Assembly (NCBI RefSeq): GCF_002198095.1
Contig: NZ_NHMK01000003.1
Span: 35,726-99,725, forward strand
DNA length: 64,000 nucleotides
Origin: Deinococcus indicus
GTDB lineage: Bacteria > Deinococcota > Deinococci > Deinococcales > Deinococcaceae
Direction of reading: 5' to 3'
The notes under the pieces were generated by a model, which was not told where the DNA came from, did not search any database, and was given only the letters and a program-made list of their open reading frames with translations. Positions 7,354-16,580 of the stretch are shown here, piece after piece (position 1 is the stretch's first letter; each line of letters opens with the position of its first letter). The position numbers and the translations under genes are program-made.

Positions 7354-8957
7354 ATCGGACCTCGCGTGTTCACGGCCTGCGAGACCGCCTGCTGGTCCTG
7401 GCGGTCCACCACGACCTTCAGCACCTGAGCGTCATACGATTCGTCCGGCTGGCCGATCATGTACTCCGTTCGCATCGGCTCGCGGATCAGGTACCGGACC
7501 CCCACGACCTTCTCCGTGATGTCCGCGCGGCCGGGGCGCTGGACGGTCAGCGTGCCGGGTTGATCCTGGATGCCCGACACGCTGGCGATCCCCACGTGCT
7601 GGCTGGGCACCCTGTAGAGCTGTTCTGCGCTGGCGTCAAGCAACTCCCGGTCCAGGCGCTTGGCAATCAGCTCCGTCGCAGTCCCGGCAGTGTCGCCCGA
7701 GATGTTCCACAGGTCGAAACGCCGGTATCCGGCACTGACGACCAGTTCCTGCCAGTAGTTGGTGCGGATCACGGTGTCGCCGCCGCCCAGGAAGTCGTTC
7801 CCCAGGTAGGTGTCATCCAGGTCGTAGAAGTCCATCTGCAGCGTGCCGGGCGCGGAGATGACTCCCGCCCATTCCAGCCAGTCCGCGTCCATGGCGGTCG
7901 TGTACGTCAGGTGGCTGCCGTTCAGCGGTACGCCGCCAGTGGTGGCCGAGTCGCGCAGTTTAGTAATTTCGCTCTCGCTCAGCGGGGTGGCCGTCCCGCC
8001 TGGAGGCGTGAGCGTGTATGTCCCGCCGAGCACCTGCACGACACTGGGAGCGCTCCGTTGATCGATGTACCGCGTGACGCTGCTGCGGCCCAGTTCCGCG
8101 ATGCGCGGGTGCTGGCTCTCGTACACGATCTCGCGGGGCGCGATGCGGGACGGGTCGCGGGGGTCGCCTGGCAGTCGCCAGATCCACCGGACGGCGGTCA
8201 GCAGCCCCTCGCTGACGACCTCCTTCAACTGGATGCGCACGCCGGTCATGGCGGCGTTCACCGTAACGACGTTTGATGGCGGTGGCCCGATCCACACGCG
8301 GTCGTCCGCGCGGACGGTCCAGCCCCATCCGCTTTTCAGGGCCAGGAGGCCGTCGAGTGCGGCCGCGACACTCTCCCCGTTGTGCTGCCGCTGCCCCAGC
8401 ACCCCCGAGTCCGGCAGGCTGGTTGCGGTGTAGGTGAGGTGTGGCAGGTCGGCGCGCGCGTCGTCGATCACTCCGCGCATCTGCTCGCTGATCTCAGTGC
8501 CGAAGTTGATGTAGTTCACGCGCGTGACCGGGATCTCTTTGAGTCGGAGGTACTTGTCGCCCACCGCTTCCCACTGCCCGTTGAGTTCGTCGGGGCGCCG
8601 GGTCAGGGTGCCGCTGAACACGGTGCGCCAGTCTCCTGGGGTCGCCGTGTCGGCCACGTCGACCCAGACGCGAGCGCGGTCGCGGTCCGGGCCGGTGAGG
8701 CCCTGCCAGGTGACGTCCTTGCATCCTCCCCACTCGTCGAGCGTGATGGTGAGTCCCGCGCTGGCCACCTGCGCCTGCGTGGCGGTGATGGTGTCGAGGG
8801 GGGCGCTGGTGGCCGGGTGGCCGAATCGGAATCTCCACATGGTGACGGCCTCCTGGGTAGGTGTGACCTGCCAGTCGTGACCGGCGGGCGGGGTGGGGTG
8901 CGGCGCGCAGGCCGCCAGGATGACGGCCAGCAGCGCCAGCAGGAATCGTTGGATCAT
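7350..8957 (-). CDS. tail tip protein, with an in-frame lipoprotein signal at its N-terminus
   Basis: 535 residues from the ATG at 8957, which overlaps the tape-measure stop (ATGA) and has AGGAG seven bases upstream. The first 18 residues are a full lipoprotein signal (IQRFLLALLAVILAAC), followed by a Pro-rich linker. At residue 40 a second Met (base 8840) begins WRFRFGHPATS, with its own AGGAGG eight bases upstream, and from there the protein looks like an ordinary tail tip protein of 496 residues (long beta-rich sequence, no catalytic motif recognised). Either the first 39 codons are a fused lipoprotein leader or two products are made. Phage function: tip/baseplate component, by position. 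Confidence 0.65.
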   Translation of the reverse strand: MIQRFLLALLAVILAACAPHPTPPAGHDWQVTPTQEAVTMWRFRFGHPATSAPLDTITATQAQVASAGLTITLDEWGGCKDVTWQGLTGPDRDRARVWVDVADTATPGDWRTVFSGTLTRRPDELNGQWEAVGDKYLRLKEIPVTRVNYINFGTEISEQMRGVIDDARADLPHLTYTATSLPDSGVLGQRQHNGESVAAALDGLLALKSGWGWTVRADDRVWIGPPPSNVVTVNAAMTGVRIQLKEVVSEGLLTAVRWIWRLPGDPRDPSRIAPREIVYESQHPRIAELGRSSVTRYIDQRSAPSVVQVLGGTYTLTPPGGTATPLSESEITKLRDSATTGGVPLNGSHLTYTTAMDADWLEWAGVISAPGTLQMDFYDLDDTYLGNDFLGGGDTVIRTNYWQELVVSAGYRRFDLWNISGDTAGTATELIAKRLDRELLDASAEQLYRVPSQHVGIASVSGIQDQPGTLTVQRPGRADITEKVVGVRYLIREPMRTEYMIGQPDESYDAQVLKVVVDRQDQQAVSQAVNTRGPM

Positions 8958-11900
8958 CGGAAGGCTCCTCGGTAGTTGCCGCTGCTGTCGATCAGGGGGA
9001 TGCCGTCGCGCATCAGGCGTTCGAGCGCGTCGATGTGTCGGGTCAGGACCTCGCCGTGCCTGGTCAGGATCACCTCGTGCCGCATGTACATGGCGTCGAT
9101 GCGGGTGACGGTGGCGTCGAACAGGTCGATCTTGCTGCTGTTCGCCACGATGAACGTCGCGCCGGTGACGGGGCTGCTGGCGGCATTGGCGGCGGTGCCG
9201 CCGTCCTCCGCTCCGGCGCCGTACCCCTCGAGTCCGCTGAGGGCGTCCTGGGCGGTTCCGGTCACGGCCTTGATTTCGGCGCGCAGGTCCGCCATCTCGC
9301 TGTCGCCGGATTCCCCTCGAGCCCGCGCTTCCGCGTAGGCCTTGCTGAGGGCCGCGACCTTGCTCTGCGCCAGGATGCCCTGGATCACGAGGCGGGCCGC
9401 GAACTGGTTCAGGCCCCGCTCGATCTTCTCGCTGACCTTGCTGAAGTCCCCCATGTCGAACCCTTCCAGGAGGCTGGATTCGAAGGTGTTCCCCAGCTCG
9501 CTGCCAAGCTGATCGAAGATCGTGGCGGCCTTGATCTTGAATTTCGCGGTCGCTTCGTCCAGCATCTTCGGCCCGCCGCCCGTGATCCCCCACCACGCCC
9601 GCTGGTACCACTTGCTGTTCGCCATCTGGTCCCGCGCGTTCGCGTCCGCCTGCAGGTCCTTGTAGTACGGGTTCTCCAGCCACCCGTTGTACTTGGCCTG
9701 CCCGGCCGCCTCGCGTTGCAGCTTGGCGACTTCGGCGAGGTCCTTCTTCCAGGCCTTCATGTCGGGGCTGAGATTCTCGAACGCGTCCCCGATGTTCATC
9801 AGCCATTCGACTGTGGTCATGGCCATCCCGACGAAGTCGCCGGCGAGGAACTGCCCGAACGCCTCGACGCCCAGCTGCGCGTTCTTCACGAGGTACCCGA
9901 TGACGTTGCCGTCGTCCCCCTCGGTGAACTTCCCAAGGATGGCGCCGGCCTTGTTGATGTAGCCGTTCAGGGACTGGAGTTCCTGCTGCTGCAACTGCTC
10001 GCGACTGGCGACCCCGTCGGCGGCGGCCTGGGTGCGGGCGTTCTCCAGGCGTTGCTGCGCGGCCCTGTACGCGGGAGTGCCTTCGACGAGACCTTCGATC
10101 TCACGTTCGAAGGTCCGCTGCGCCCCTTCCACCGTGAGGCGTTCGCGTTCGTTGATGTACTGGCGTTCGCTGATCAGGCGCTGGGCGCGCCGCTGCTCCA
10201 GCCCCTGGGCCGCACCGTCGGCCACGGCGTCCTCCAGGTCACGGGTGCCCTTCACGGTGTCATCCACGAGGGAGAGCAGTCGTTTGGCCGTCTCGTCTCC
10301 CGCGTCGGCCAGCACCTGCAGCTCGGCGCGGACTGCTGCCAGACCAGCGCGGAACCCGTCCATGCCCATCTCTCCGGCCGCGAACCCGTCCATCAGGGCG
10401 GTGAGGGTCTCCACGGCCGGCGTGCGCGCTTCGTCCATCGCGGCGATTTCCTGCCCCGCCTGATGGAATTCACGCCACCCGGCCGTGATGGCCTGGATCT
10501 GGTCCGGTTCGAGTCCGCTGGCGGTCAGCAGGGCGTTCAGTTCGTCCCACGGGAGGGTCAGGACGTTCTGAATGGCGTTCTCCAGGTCGAAGTAACTTTC
10601 GGCGGCGTCCTCGGCGGGCACGCCGATGCCGCGGACTTCCGCGTCGGTGGGGAACGCCTCGGTGGTGGTGGCGTTCCCGTCGGCGTCGATGCCCTGGCGT
10701 TGGCTCATCGCGCCGCTGGCCAGCAGCCCGTCCGTGATGGCGTTCGCCTGGTCGTTCAGGTACTCGCGCATCAACTTCACTAGCGGCGTCTCGCCGGTTC
10801 CGCTGGGGTCAAGTTCGTCGAGGATGGCCTGCACTTCCGCGAGGTTCAGGGCGTCCATGCGGTCCCGCAGGGACTGCGCCTCGGCGTCCGTGAGGTTCCC
10901 GGTGGCCGGGTCGTCCGGATCCAGGGACGCCACGTCCGGCACGCCCCGCCCCTGCAGGTTGTCCGGCAGTTGCGGGCCGGTGTCGATGCTGTCGTAGATG
11001 GCGTCCCACGCCGCCTGGAGGCGTTCGGCCTCGTCGGCCGCTAGGCCGGACTGCTGGATCAGGTCGGCGAGTTCGGAGCGGCTGAACTGCCCGACCACGT
11101 CGATCGCGGCGCCCAGGTCGTAGTAGCTGTCGGCGGCGTCCTCTGCGGCGACGCCGATGCCGCGCACCTCCTCCTCGGTCTTGTACAGCAGCTCCCCGGT
11201 GTTGGGGTCGACGATCGCGCCCCCGTTGGTGAGCATCCCCATCCGGAACGTCGCCTCTTCGGCCGCGCCGACCAGCCCCCAGACGCTCTTACGGGCGCCC
11301 GTGATGTACTGGTCGGTGTCCAGCCCGGCGACTTTCGCGGCGCGGCCCAGCGCGTTGAATTCCTTCACGGCCTTCTGGCGAGCCTCGGCGTCGAACGTGC
11401 CCGCCTCGGCCTGCTGACGGATGCTGTCCGCCAGCTGCGAGTACTGGCCGCGCAGGTCCCGCACGGCCTGCGCCTCCTTCTCGCGGGCCTGGGTGGTGGT
11501 CTGGGTGCGGGCGCCGCCCGCTTCGAGGACAGCCTGATCGTAGGCGCGGTTCGCGGCGGCTTCCCGTCCGGGCCGCAGCTGGGCTTCCCCGTTGCGGGCG
11601 TCGGCCAGGGCCTTGTCGCGCGTGGCGGCCGCCACCCGGATCCGGGCGGCTTCCTCGTCGCGCGCCTGCCGCTCGATCAGGGCCAGGCGCTGGGCGCTCG
11701 TGCCCTTGAACACCGCGAGTTCCTGCTGGTTCAGTTCGCGGGTGCGGGCGAGCGCGTCGGCGGCCTGCTGAATGCTCATCTGCCGGAGTTCGTTGGCGAT
11801 CCGGGCGCGCAGCGCGGCCTGTTCCTCCGCTCGGCGCTTGGCCTCCGCCGCAGCTCGCTCGGCGTCGCGATCAGCCTGTTCGGCGTCACGTTCGGCCTCT

Positions 11901-14900
11901 TGGGCTGCCTGCTTGCGGCTCTGGTACGCGGCGCCTTCCACCTGCAGCACGCCCGCCTTGGCCTTGCTCTCGCCCTGCCAGGCCTTCACGGCGTTGTCGG
12001 CCGCCAGGATGCGGGCCGCGTTGCCGCTGGCCTGCGCGGCCTCCTGGTCCTTGAGGAGTCGCAGGGCCTGCGCGCCGTGCCGGTTCAGGTCGGCCTGCGT
12101 GACGATGTAGTCCTCGGAGGTTTTTTTTAGGGTGCTCTGCGCGGCGTTGACGGCCGTGAGGGCACGGGCGTTGGTGTCGGACTTCTCGCCCCAGTCCTTG
12201 GCTTTCTCCTTCGCGCTGTCGAGGGCCTTGATCAGGGCGACGTTCTTGGGGTCGGCGTTGAGGGCCTTCTGGGCCTTGTCGATGGCGGCATTCAGGGCCT
12301 GGGCCTGGGCGATCTGAGCGGCAGTCAGGCCAGCGTACGCGGCAGCGGGCGGCGGGACCCCGGCCGGGGCTTTCTCGGTACCCAGCACCTGCGGGACGCT
12401 GACGAACCCGGCGACGGTGCCGAGGCTGCTCATCTTCTCGGTGCTGACGACGCCGCGACCGTTCTGCACGCCCCACTGGTTGTTGCCGCGCACCATGTCC
12501 ACGCCGTTCTGTTTCCCGACGTAGATCCCGATGTGGTTGTCGTCGTAGATGACGACGTCGCCGGGTTTGAGTTTGCTCATGTCGCGGTTCAGGACGCCTG
12601 ACGCGATGGCCTTGTTCTTGACGACGTCGGCGGACGCGCCGCCGAACAGCTTCTCGATTTCCTTGCTGGCGGCCGGGTCGGCCTTCTGCAAGGTGAGCTT
12701 CACCCAGCGGGCGCACCAGCCGGCCACGGTGTCCGCGACGTTGTTGCCGGTCTTACCGAGGAGGGCCTGTCCGACAATGTCGCTCCGCAAGCCCTCCAGG
12801 GTGCCGGTGGCGATGGGCGTTCCTGTCGCAGGCGCGAGGGGTCCGGTAGGATTCTTGATGCCAGCCTGGAAGCGTGCGTCGTTCTCAAGAGCGAGCTTGA
12901 GCCACTCCGCGTAGTTCCGCTCGATGTCCTTTCGCTGGGCGAGGGCGCCGCCGGGCGTGTTCGGCGTTTCGATCAGCCCGCCGCGCTGAAGGGACTGCTG
13001 CAGCGCGGACACGTTCATCTGCTGGCCTATAGCCATGCCGCCCGCGATGGGCATGCCGAGCAGGCTCAGGATGTTCCCGGTGGCGTTGTCTCCGGGGGTG
13101 AACAGGACACTGAGTTTCACGGTCCCGGTCTCTTTCATCTGCTGGAGCTTCTCGAACAGGGTTCCGAGATCCTTGAGCAGCGGGGTCATGGTGTTCGTCA
13201 GGAAGCTGGCCAGGGGGTCCGCGAAGGTCTTCACGAACTCGCCGCCGGCTTCTGCGAACGCGTTCTTCACGCGATTCATGGCGGGCGCGACGCCCTGCTG
13301 CATGGTTTCGCTGTACTCGATCAGGTACCCGTTGCTGTCCTGGACCTGCGCGCCGTACTTCTTCCAGTCGCCGGTCAGGTTGATCACGGCGGCCGCGGCG
13401 CGGTTGTCCATCAGACTGCTGACGGTGCGCAGGGCCTCGCCGTTTCCGGAGAGGGTGCCGGTGGTCTTGTCGACCACGATGCCCATGCCGCGCATCTTCA
13501 CGCCGAGGTCGATCATGATGTCACCGGCCGGGCGGGCCTTCCCAGCGGCGTCATCAATGTCAATTCCGAGGCCTTTCAGAACACCCTGGCCCTTGAGTGT
13601 GATGTCGGCCAGGGCGGAGAGCGCGGCGCGCAGGCCGTTGGCGCCCACGTCGGCGGCGGACATGCCCTTGTTGTCGAGTTCGACCAGCATGCCGAGCAGG
13701 TCGTACATCTCGATTTTCGCCTGGTAACCGGTGCCGCCGACGATGCCCAGGCCGATGCTGAGGTCGTTGGCCGTGCCGGCGGCGAGGTTGCCGGACTTCG
13801 CGAGCATATCGCCCACGCGGGCGGCCTCGCCGATGTCCTTGCTGTACTGGCGGATGTTCTTCAACAGCAGGCCGCTGGCGTCGTTCAGGCCGATCTGTTC
13901 TGCGGCGGCAAGGCGGCTGCTGCTGGCCATCAGTGTCAGCGCGGAGTCCGCGTCGACGCCCGCTTTGATGGTGTCAGCGAGGCTGTTGACCAGGTCCCCG
14001 CGACTGAACGATTCTCCGACGAGGCCGAGCTTCTCCTGGAGGCTCTTGACGCTGTCCTCAATGGCTCCAAGGTCCTTGACGCCGTTGGCCTGGAGGATGT
14101 TGAGGCCCTGCTGGAGTTTCTTGATCTCGCCCATGCCGGTGGCGCCCAGGGCGACGAGCGCACCGCCCGCCATGAGACCGGCCGCGCCGACCCCGGCCAT
14201 GGCGAGCGCAGCGGGTCCGGCGGTCGCCTGGATGGACCGGAACATGGCGACCATGGCGGCGCCCTGGGCGACGATCATCCCGAACTGCCCGCCCAGCGCA
14301 CTGAAGCTGTTCACGACGCCGCCGCTGAGGCCAGCGTGGTTGATGTTGCCGTTGATGGTGTTCGCCTCGCGCGCCAGGCGCTGGAGTTCGCGGTTGACCT
14401 GCCCGAGCTGCTGCACGGTGAGCTCGCTACTGGAGCGGATGGCCTGGAGGCGCGCGATGATCGTGGCGGACGCGGCGCTGTACGTGGCCTGCGCGGCGTT
14501 GAACGCGGCGCTGTTGCGGTCGACGCCAGCGGTGGCCTGGTCGAACGCGGCGCGCATGGCTCCGGCGTCGGTCCGGATTCGCTGCAGGGTGTCGGTGTTG
14601 ATGCTGCGCAGGCTGCGGGTGATGCGGGTGATCCCGGCGTCCGCCTGCGCGAACTCGCGCGTGCCGACGCCAGCGGCGGCCGCTGCGGCCTGAAGGCGGG
14701 TCTGCACGGCGGTCAGCTCACGGGCGTAGTCGGCCGCGTTGATCTGGCCTCGCGTCCAGAGGTTGTTCAGGCGCTCCAGTTCCGCGAGGTCGGCGCGGGT
14801 GGCCGGGTTGAGCCCTCCGCTGCCGCCCGCTCCGCCACCGCCGGGCGGAGTAGGACCAGGACCGGGGCGTGGGCCGGCGCCGAGCGCGCGCAGCTGGCTG

Positions 14901-15307
14901 ATCAGGGATTGCAGGGCGAGGATGTTGGTGTGGATGTCGCTGTTCAGGGCGCTGAGGGCCGTGGTGTTCACGGTGACCACGTACTGGGTGTTCGTGCCGA
15001 TGCTGCCCAGCAGGGCCCGCAGGGTGTTGACGTCGTTCTGCACCTGCGCCTGGTCCGCGACCTTGACCTTCAGGTTCACGGTGCGGCTGCTCAGGCGCCG
15101 GAGCTCCTGGTCAAGCGCGGCCGTGTCGAATCTCAGGCGGACGGTGGCGGTCTTGTCACGCAGGTTGCCCAGCACGTCGCCGTTCCGTTTGATCTGGTCC
15201 TGCACGCGCAGGAGGTCGGTCAGGCTCCGCTGGAATCGCTCCAGGCCGGCCACGCCGGTGCTGCGGGCGGCGAGGGTGTACGTGACGGTGCGGGTCGCTG
15301 CGGTCAA
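8954..15307 (-). CDS. tape measure protein with embedded CHAP/NlpC-like hydrolase domain
   Basis: 2117 residues; sets tail length and enters the cell with the DNA. The start is taken as TTG 15307 because AGGAGGT lies nine bases before it; an upstream ATG at 15334 would absorb that SD. Hydrophobic/glycine-rich stretch near 345-400 (GPAALAMAGVGAAGLMAGGALVAL) and long charged helices near 1115-1210 (rich in AERDAEQADRDAERAAAEAK) are typical. At about 845-985 sits a cysteine-histidine hydrolase module: GWCARWVKLTL (Cys about 864) and LKPGDVVIYDDNHIGIYVG (His about 922). Tape measures with muralytic domains help cross the wall. The C-terminal 150 residues are helical with DxxxTRID repeats. Confidence 0.9.
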   Translation of the reverse strand: MTAATRTVTYTLAARSTGVAGLERFQRSLTDLLRVQDQIKRNGDVLGNLRDKTATVRLRFDTAALDQELRRLSSRTVNLKVKVADQAQVQNDVNTLRALLGSIGTNTQYVVTVNTTALSALNSDIHTNILALQSLISQLRALGAGPRPGPGPTPPGGGGAGGSGGLNPATRADLAELERLNNLWTRGQINAADYARELTAVQTRLQAAAAAAGVGTREFAQADAGITRITRSLRSINTDTLQRIRTDAGAMRAAFDQATAGVDRNSAAFNAAQATYSAASATIIARLQAIRSSSELTVQQLGQVNRELQRLAREANTINGNINHAGLSGGVVNSFSALGGQFGMIVAQGAAMVAMFRSIQATAGPAALAMAGVGAAGLMAGGALVALGATGMGEIKKLQQGLNILQANGVKDLGAIEDSVKSLQEKLGLVGESFSRGDLVNSLADTIKAGVDADSALTLMASSSRLAAAEQIGLNDASGLLLKNIRQYSKDIGEAARVGDMLAKSGNLAAGTANDLSIGLGIVGGTGYQAKIEMYDLLGMLVELDNKGMSAADVGANGLRAALSALADITLKGQGVLKGLGIDIDDAAGKARPAGDIMIDLGVKMRGMGIVVDKTTGTLSGNGEALRTVSSLMDNRAAAAVINLTGDWKKYGAQVQDSNGYLIEYSETMQQGVAPAMNRVKNAFAEAGGEFVKTFADPLASFLTNTMTPLLKDLGTLFEKLQQMKETGTVKLSVLFTPGDNATGNILSLLGMPIAGGMAIGQQMNVSALQQSLQRGGLIETPNTPGGALAQRKDIERNYAEWLKLALENDARFQAGIKNPTGPLAPATGTPIATGTLEGLRSDIVGQALLGKTGNNVADTVAGWCARWVKLTLQKADPAASKEIEKLFGGASADVVKNKAIASGVLNRDMSKLKPGDVVIYDDNHIGIYVGKQNGVDMVRGNNQWGVQNGRGVVSTEKMSSLGTVAGFVSVPQVLGTEKAPAGVPPPAAAYAGLTAAQIAQAQALNAAIDKAQKALNADPKNVALIKALDSAKEKAKDWGEKSDTNARALTAVNAAQSTLKKTSEDYIVTQADLNRHGAQALRLLKDQEAAQASGNAARILAADNAVKAWQGESKAKAGVLQVEGAAYQSRKQAAQEAERDAEQADRDAERAAAEAKRRAEEQAALRARIANELRQMSIQQAADALARTRELNQQELAVFKGTSAQRLALIERQARDEEAARIRVAAATRDKALADARNGEAQLRPGREAAANRAYDQAVLEAGGARTQTTTQAREKEAQAVRDLRGQYSQLADSIRQQAEAGTFDAEARQKAVKEFNALGRAAKVAGLDTDQYITGARKSVWGLVGAAEEATFRMGMLTNGGAIVDPNTGELLYKTEEEVRGIGVAAEDAADSYYDLGAAIDVVGQFSRSELADLIQQSGLAADEAERLQAAWDAIYDSIDTGPQLPDNLQGRGVPDVASLDPDDPATGNLTDAEAQSLRDRMDALNLAEVQAILDELDPSGTGETPLVKLMREYLNDQANAITDGLLASGAMSQRQGIDADGNATTTEAFPTDAEVRGIGVPAEDAAESYFDLENAIQNVLTLPWDELNALLTASGLEPDQIQAITAGWREFHQAGQEIAAMDEARTPAVETLTALMDGFAAGEMGMDGFRAGLAAVRAELQVLADAGDETAKRLLSLVDDTVKGTRDLEDAVADGAAQGLEQRRAQRLISERQYINERERLTVEGAQRTFEREIEGLVEGTPAYRAAQQRLENARTQAAADGVASREQLQQQELQSLNGYINKAGAILGKFTEGDDGNVIGYLVKNAQLGVEAFGQFLAGDFVGMAMTTVEWLMNIGDAFENLSPDMKAWKKDLAEVAKLQREAAGQAKYNGWLENPYYKDLQADANARDQMANSKWYQRAWWGITGGGPKMLDEATAKFKIKAATIFDQLGSELGNTFESSLLEGFDMGDFSKVSEKIERGLNQFAARLVIQGILAQSKVAALSKAYAEARARGESGDSEMADLRAEIKAVTGTAQDALSGLEGYGAGAEDGGTAANAASSPVTGATFIVANSSKIDLFDATVTRIDAMYMRHEVILTRHGEVLTRHIDALERLMRDGIPLIDSSGNYRGAFR

Positions 15308-15340
15308 GTGGAGGCCACCTCCTCGGTGGTGCATGGAAAA

Positions 15341-15359
15341 GCCGCCCGTGGGGGGCGGC
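15341..15359 (-). terminator. Rho-independent terminator just upstream of the tape-measure gene
   Basis: Minus strand GCCGCCC/GGGCGGC hairpin followed by TTTTCC. It lies 34 bases before the tape-measure start, so read-through into the longest gene of the late operon should be reduced unless late transcription is antiterminated. Confidence 0.65.
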
Positions 15360-15363
15360 GTCC

Positions 15364-15738
15364 GTGTTAGAAGGGGGCGTGGAAACGACGTTCTATGAGG
15401 GTCCGGGGGTGACGGTCACGCAAACGCGGTTCGTGTCGGGCCGGGAGACGTACGCGATTGCGGGGATCACGTCCGTGTCGGTGGCGCGTGAGCCGACGCT
15501 ATGGACGGGTCCGGCGCTGCTGATCATCGCGGGGCTGGCCGCGTGGGCGTCGAGTTCGTGGATGATCGGCGTGCCGGCCGTGATGGTCGGGGTGCTGTGG
15601 GGCCTGTTGCAGCCGCGTGACTGGGTGGTCAGCATCCGGACTGCGTCGGGTGAGGTGAAGGCCCTGACGGATCGGAGTGAGAAGCGCGTGCAGGCCGTGG
15701 TGGACGCTATCAGCCGGGCGATTGTCGCGCGGGGGTAG
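15364..15738 (+). CDS. DUF6232-like membrane protein (inserted cargo gene)
   Basis: 124 residues from GTG 15364 (GTG 15379 also possible). N-terminal text ETTFYEGPGVTVTQTRFVSGRETYAIAGITSVSVAREP is the hallmark of DUF6232 proteins, followed by two hydrophobic segments (about 48-62 and 65-83) and a soluble tail. Members are membrane proteins of unknown role. It is on the plus strand between the tail chaperone genes and the tape measure gene, all of which are minus, and converges on the small gene 15741-15917. This is the position of a moron gene. Confidence 0.75.
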   Translation: MLEGGVETTFYEGPGVTVTQTRFVSGRETYAIAGITSVSVAREPTLWTGPALLIIAGLAAWASSSWMIGVPAVMVGVLWGLLQPRDWVVSIRTASGEVKALTDRSEKRVQAVVDAISRAIVARG

Positions 15739-15740
15739 CG

Positions 15741-15917
15741 TCAGCTTTTGGGTTTGTTGCTGAGGTCCCAGGCTTCGCGGTAGGCGCTGCGGCCCTGCGC
15801 GAACGTCCACACGGCTGCCTGCCACGCGAGTTCATCGACGTAGCAGTGCGCGACCTGCAGGGCGGGGCTGCCGTACCCGCCGCCCATGCCGCCGCTGCTC
15901 ATGGCGTGGAGGGTCAT
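15741..15917 (-). CDS. small tail assembly protein, possible C-terminal part of a frameshifted chaperone
   Basis: 58 residues (MTLHAMSSGGMGGGYG ... DLSNKPKS). The ATG overlaps the stop of the tail chaperone gene (ATGA). The same frame is open upstream of the ATG for 12 further codons that read plausibly (IAGLTQRELRAA), back to a TGA. Thus a -1 shift inside the last 14 codons of the upstream gene would fuse the two, as for lambda G and G-T. No classical slippery heptamer is present in that stretch, so coupled re-initiation is equally possible. It lies directly before the tape-measure gene, where this partner belongs. Confidence 0.6.
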   Translation of the reverse strand: MTLHAMSSGGMGGGYGSPALQVAHCYVDELAWQAAVWTFAQGRSAYREAWDLSNKPKS

Positions 15918-16417
15918 GGCGGCACGGAGTTCCCGCTGGGTGAGTCCGGCGATTCAGGTACCTCCCGGCCCCACGTGACCAGTTCGCGGGCCAGGGCGGT
16001 CCGGTACGGTCCGAGGATGGTCCCGGCGTCCTCGAAGGTGGGGCTGAGCATGCCGAGGTCGAGGAGGGCTTCCTCGACGGCGATTTCCAGGGCGACGGTG
16101 TGGGCGCGCCATTCGCCGTCGTCGGGCAGGGTGTCGTCGAAGGGCGCGGGGTCGCCGGGTTTGTGACTGGCCGCTTCGGCGGCAGCCAGGGCTTTCTGCG
16201 CCTCGGCGTTGAACCAGTTCGCGTACGCGTAGTACCCGTCGCGGCCCAGCGCGGCGTACAGCAGGTTCGCGCGAATGTCGCGGGCCGGCACGCGGGCCAG
16301 GAGGAACGCGAGGGCGCCGGGCGTGCCGGGCGGGACGCTGCGGGCGGTGTCGCCGTCGGCGAGCAGGTGGACGGTGCGGGTGTTCTGTGCCCGGAGGGCG
16401 GCGAGGGTTTCGTTCAT
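15914..16417 (-). CDS. tail assembly chaperone-like protein
   Basis: 167 residues, helical and acidic (ALAAAEAASHKPGDPAPFDDTLPDDGEWRAHTVALEIAVEEALLDLG). It lies between the tail tube protein and the tape measure gene, the usual place of the G-type chaperone, and its 3' end overlaps the small downstream frame. No specific motif; assigned by position, size and the overlapping-frame arrangement. Confidence 0.6.
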   Translation of the reverse strand: MNETLAALRAQNTRTVHLLADGDTARSVPPGTPGALAFLLARVPARDIRANLLYAALGRDGYYAYANWFNAEAQKALAAAEAASHKPGDPAPFDDTLPDDGEWRAHTVALEIAVEEALLDLGMLSPTFEDAGTILGPYRTALARELVTWGREVPESPDSPSGNSVPP

Positions 16418-16492
16418 GGGCCTGCCTGTGTGTGGTCGGTGACGGCCCGCGATGGCGTCACCGGTGAGCAGGACGCGCGCCCCATGGTCGGC

Positions 16493-16519
16493 GGGCAGCG
16501 CGCGCCCTGTCGCGGGCGG
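16493..16519. repeat. 27-bp direct repeat, copy 1
   Basis: GGGCAGCGCGCGCCCTGTCG followed by CGGGCGG; identical to the copy at 16800-16826, 307 bases away. Both are followed by GGTCAGGG after a few bases. The two copies bracket the gene 16577-16762 and the gene fragment 16524-16580. Confidence 0.85.
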
Positions 16520-16523
16520 AAGG

Positions 16524-16580
16524 TCAGGGTCTTATGGCTCCGCTGGGCAGTCCAGCCGCGCCCTCCTCGAGGAGGTTCAT
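16524..16580 (-). pseudogene. 18-codon fragment of the gp10-like tail completion gene
   Basis: Codons read MNLLEEGAAGLPSGAIRP then stop. The intact gene 18522-18998 contains MNLLEEGTAGLPGGAIRP in its middle (bases 18701-18757 region). The DNA of the two is similar over about 43 bases, with seven differences, then diverges after an apparent 15-base deletion that creates the stop. The fragment begins at an ATG that overlaps the stop of 16577-16762. It is a relic of duplication, or possibly a translated micro-ORF. Confidence 0.55.

Noticed and set aside
8958..9806. Extension of the tail tip frame upstream to 9806
   Set aside because: The upstream part is an off-frame reading of the tape-measure gene (Arg/Gly/Gln-rich). 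The real start is at 8957 or 8840.
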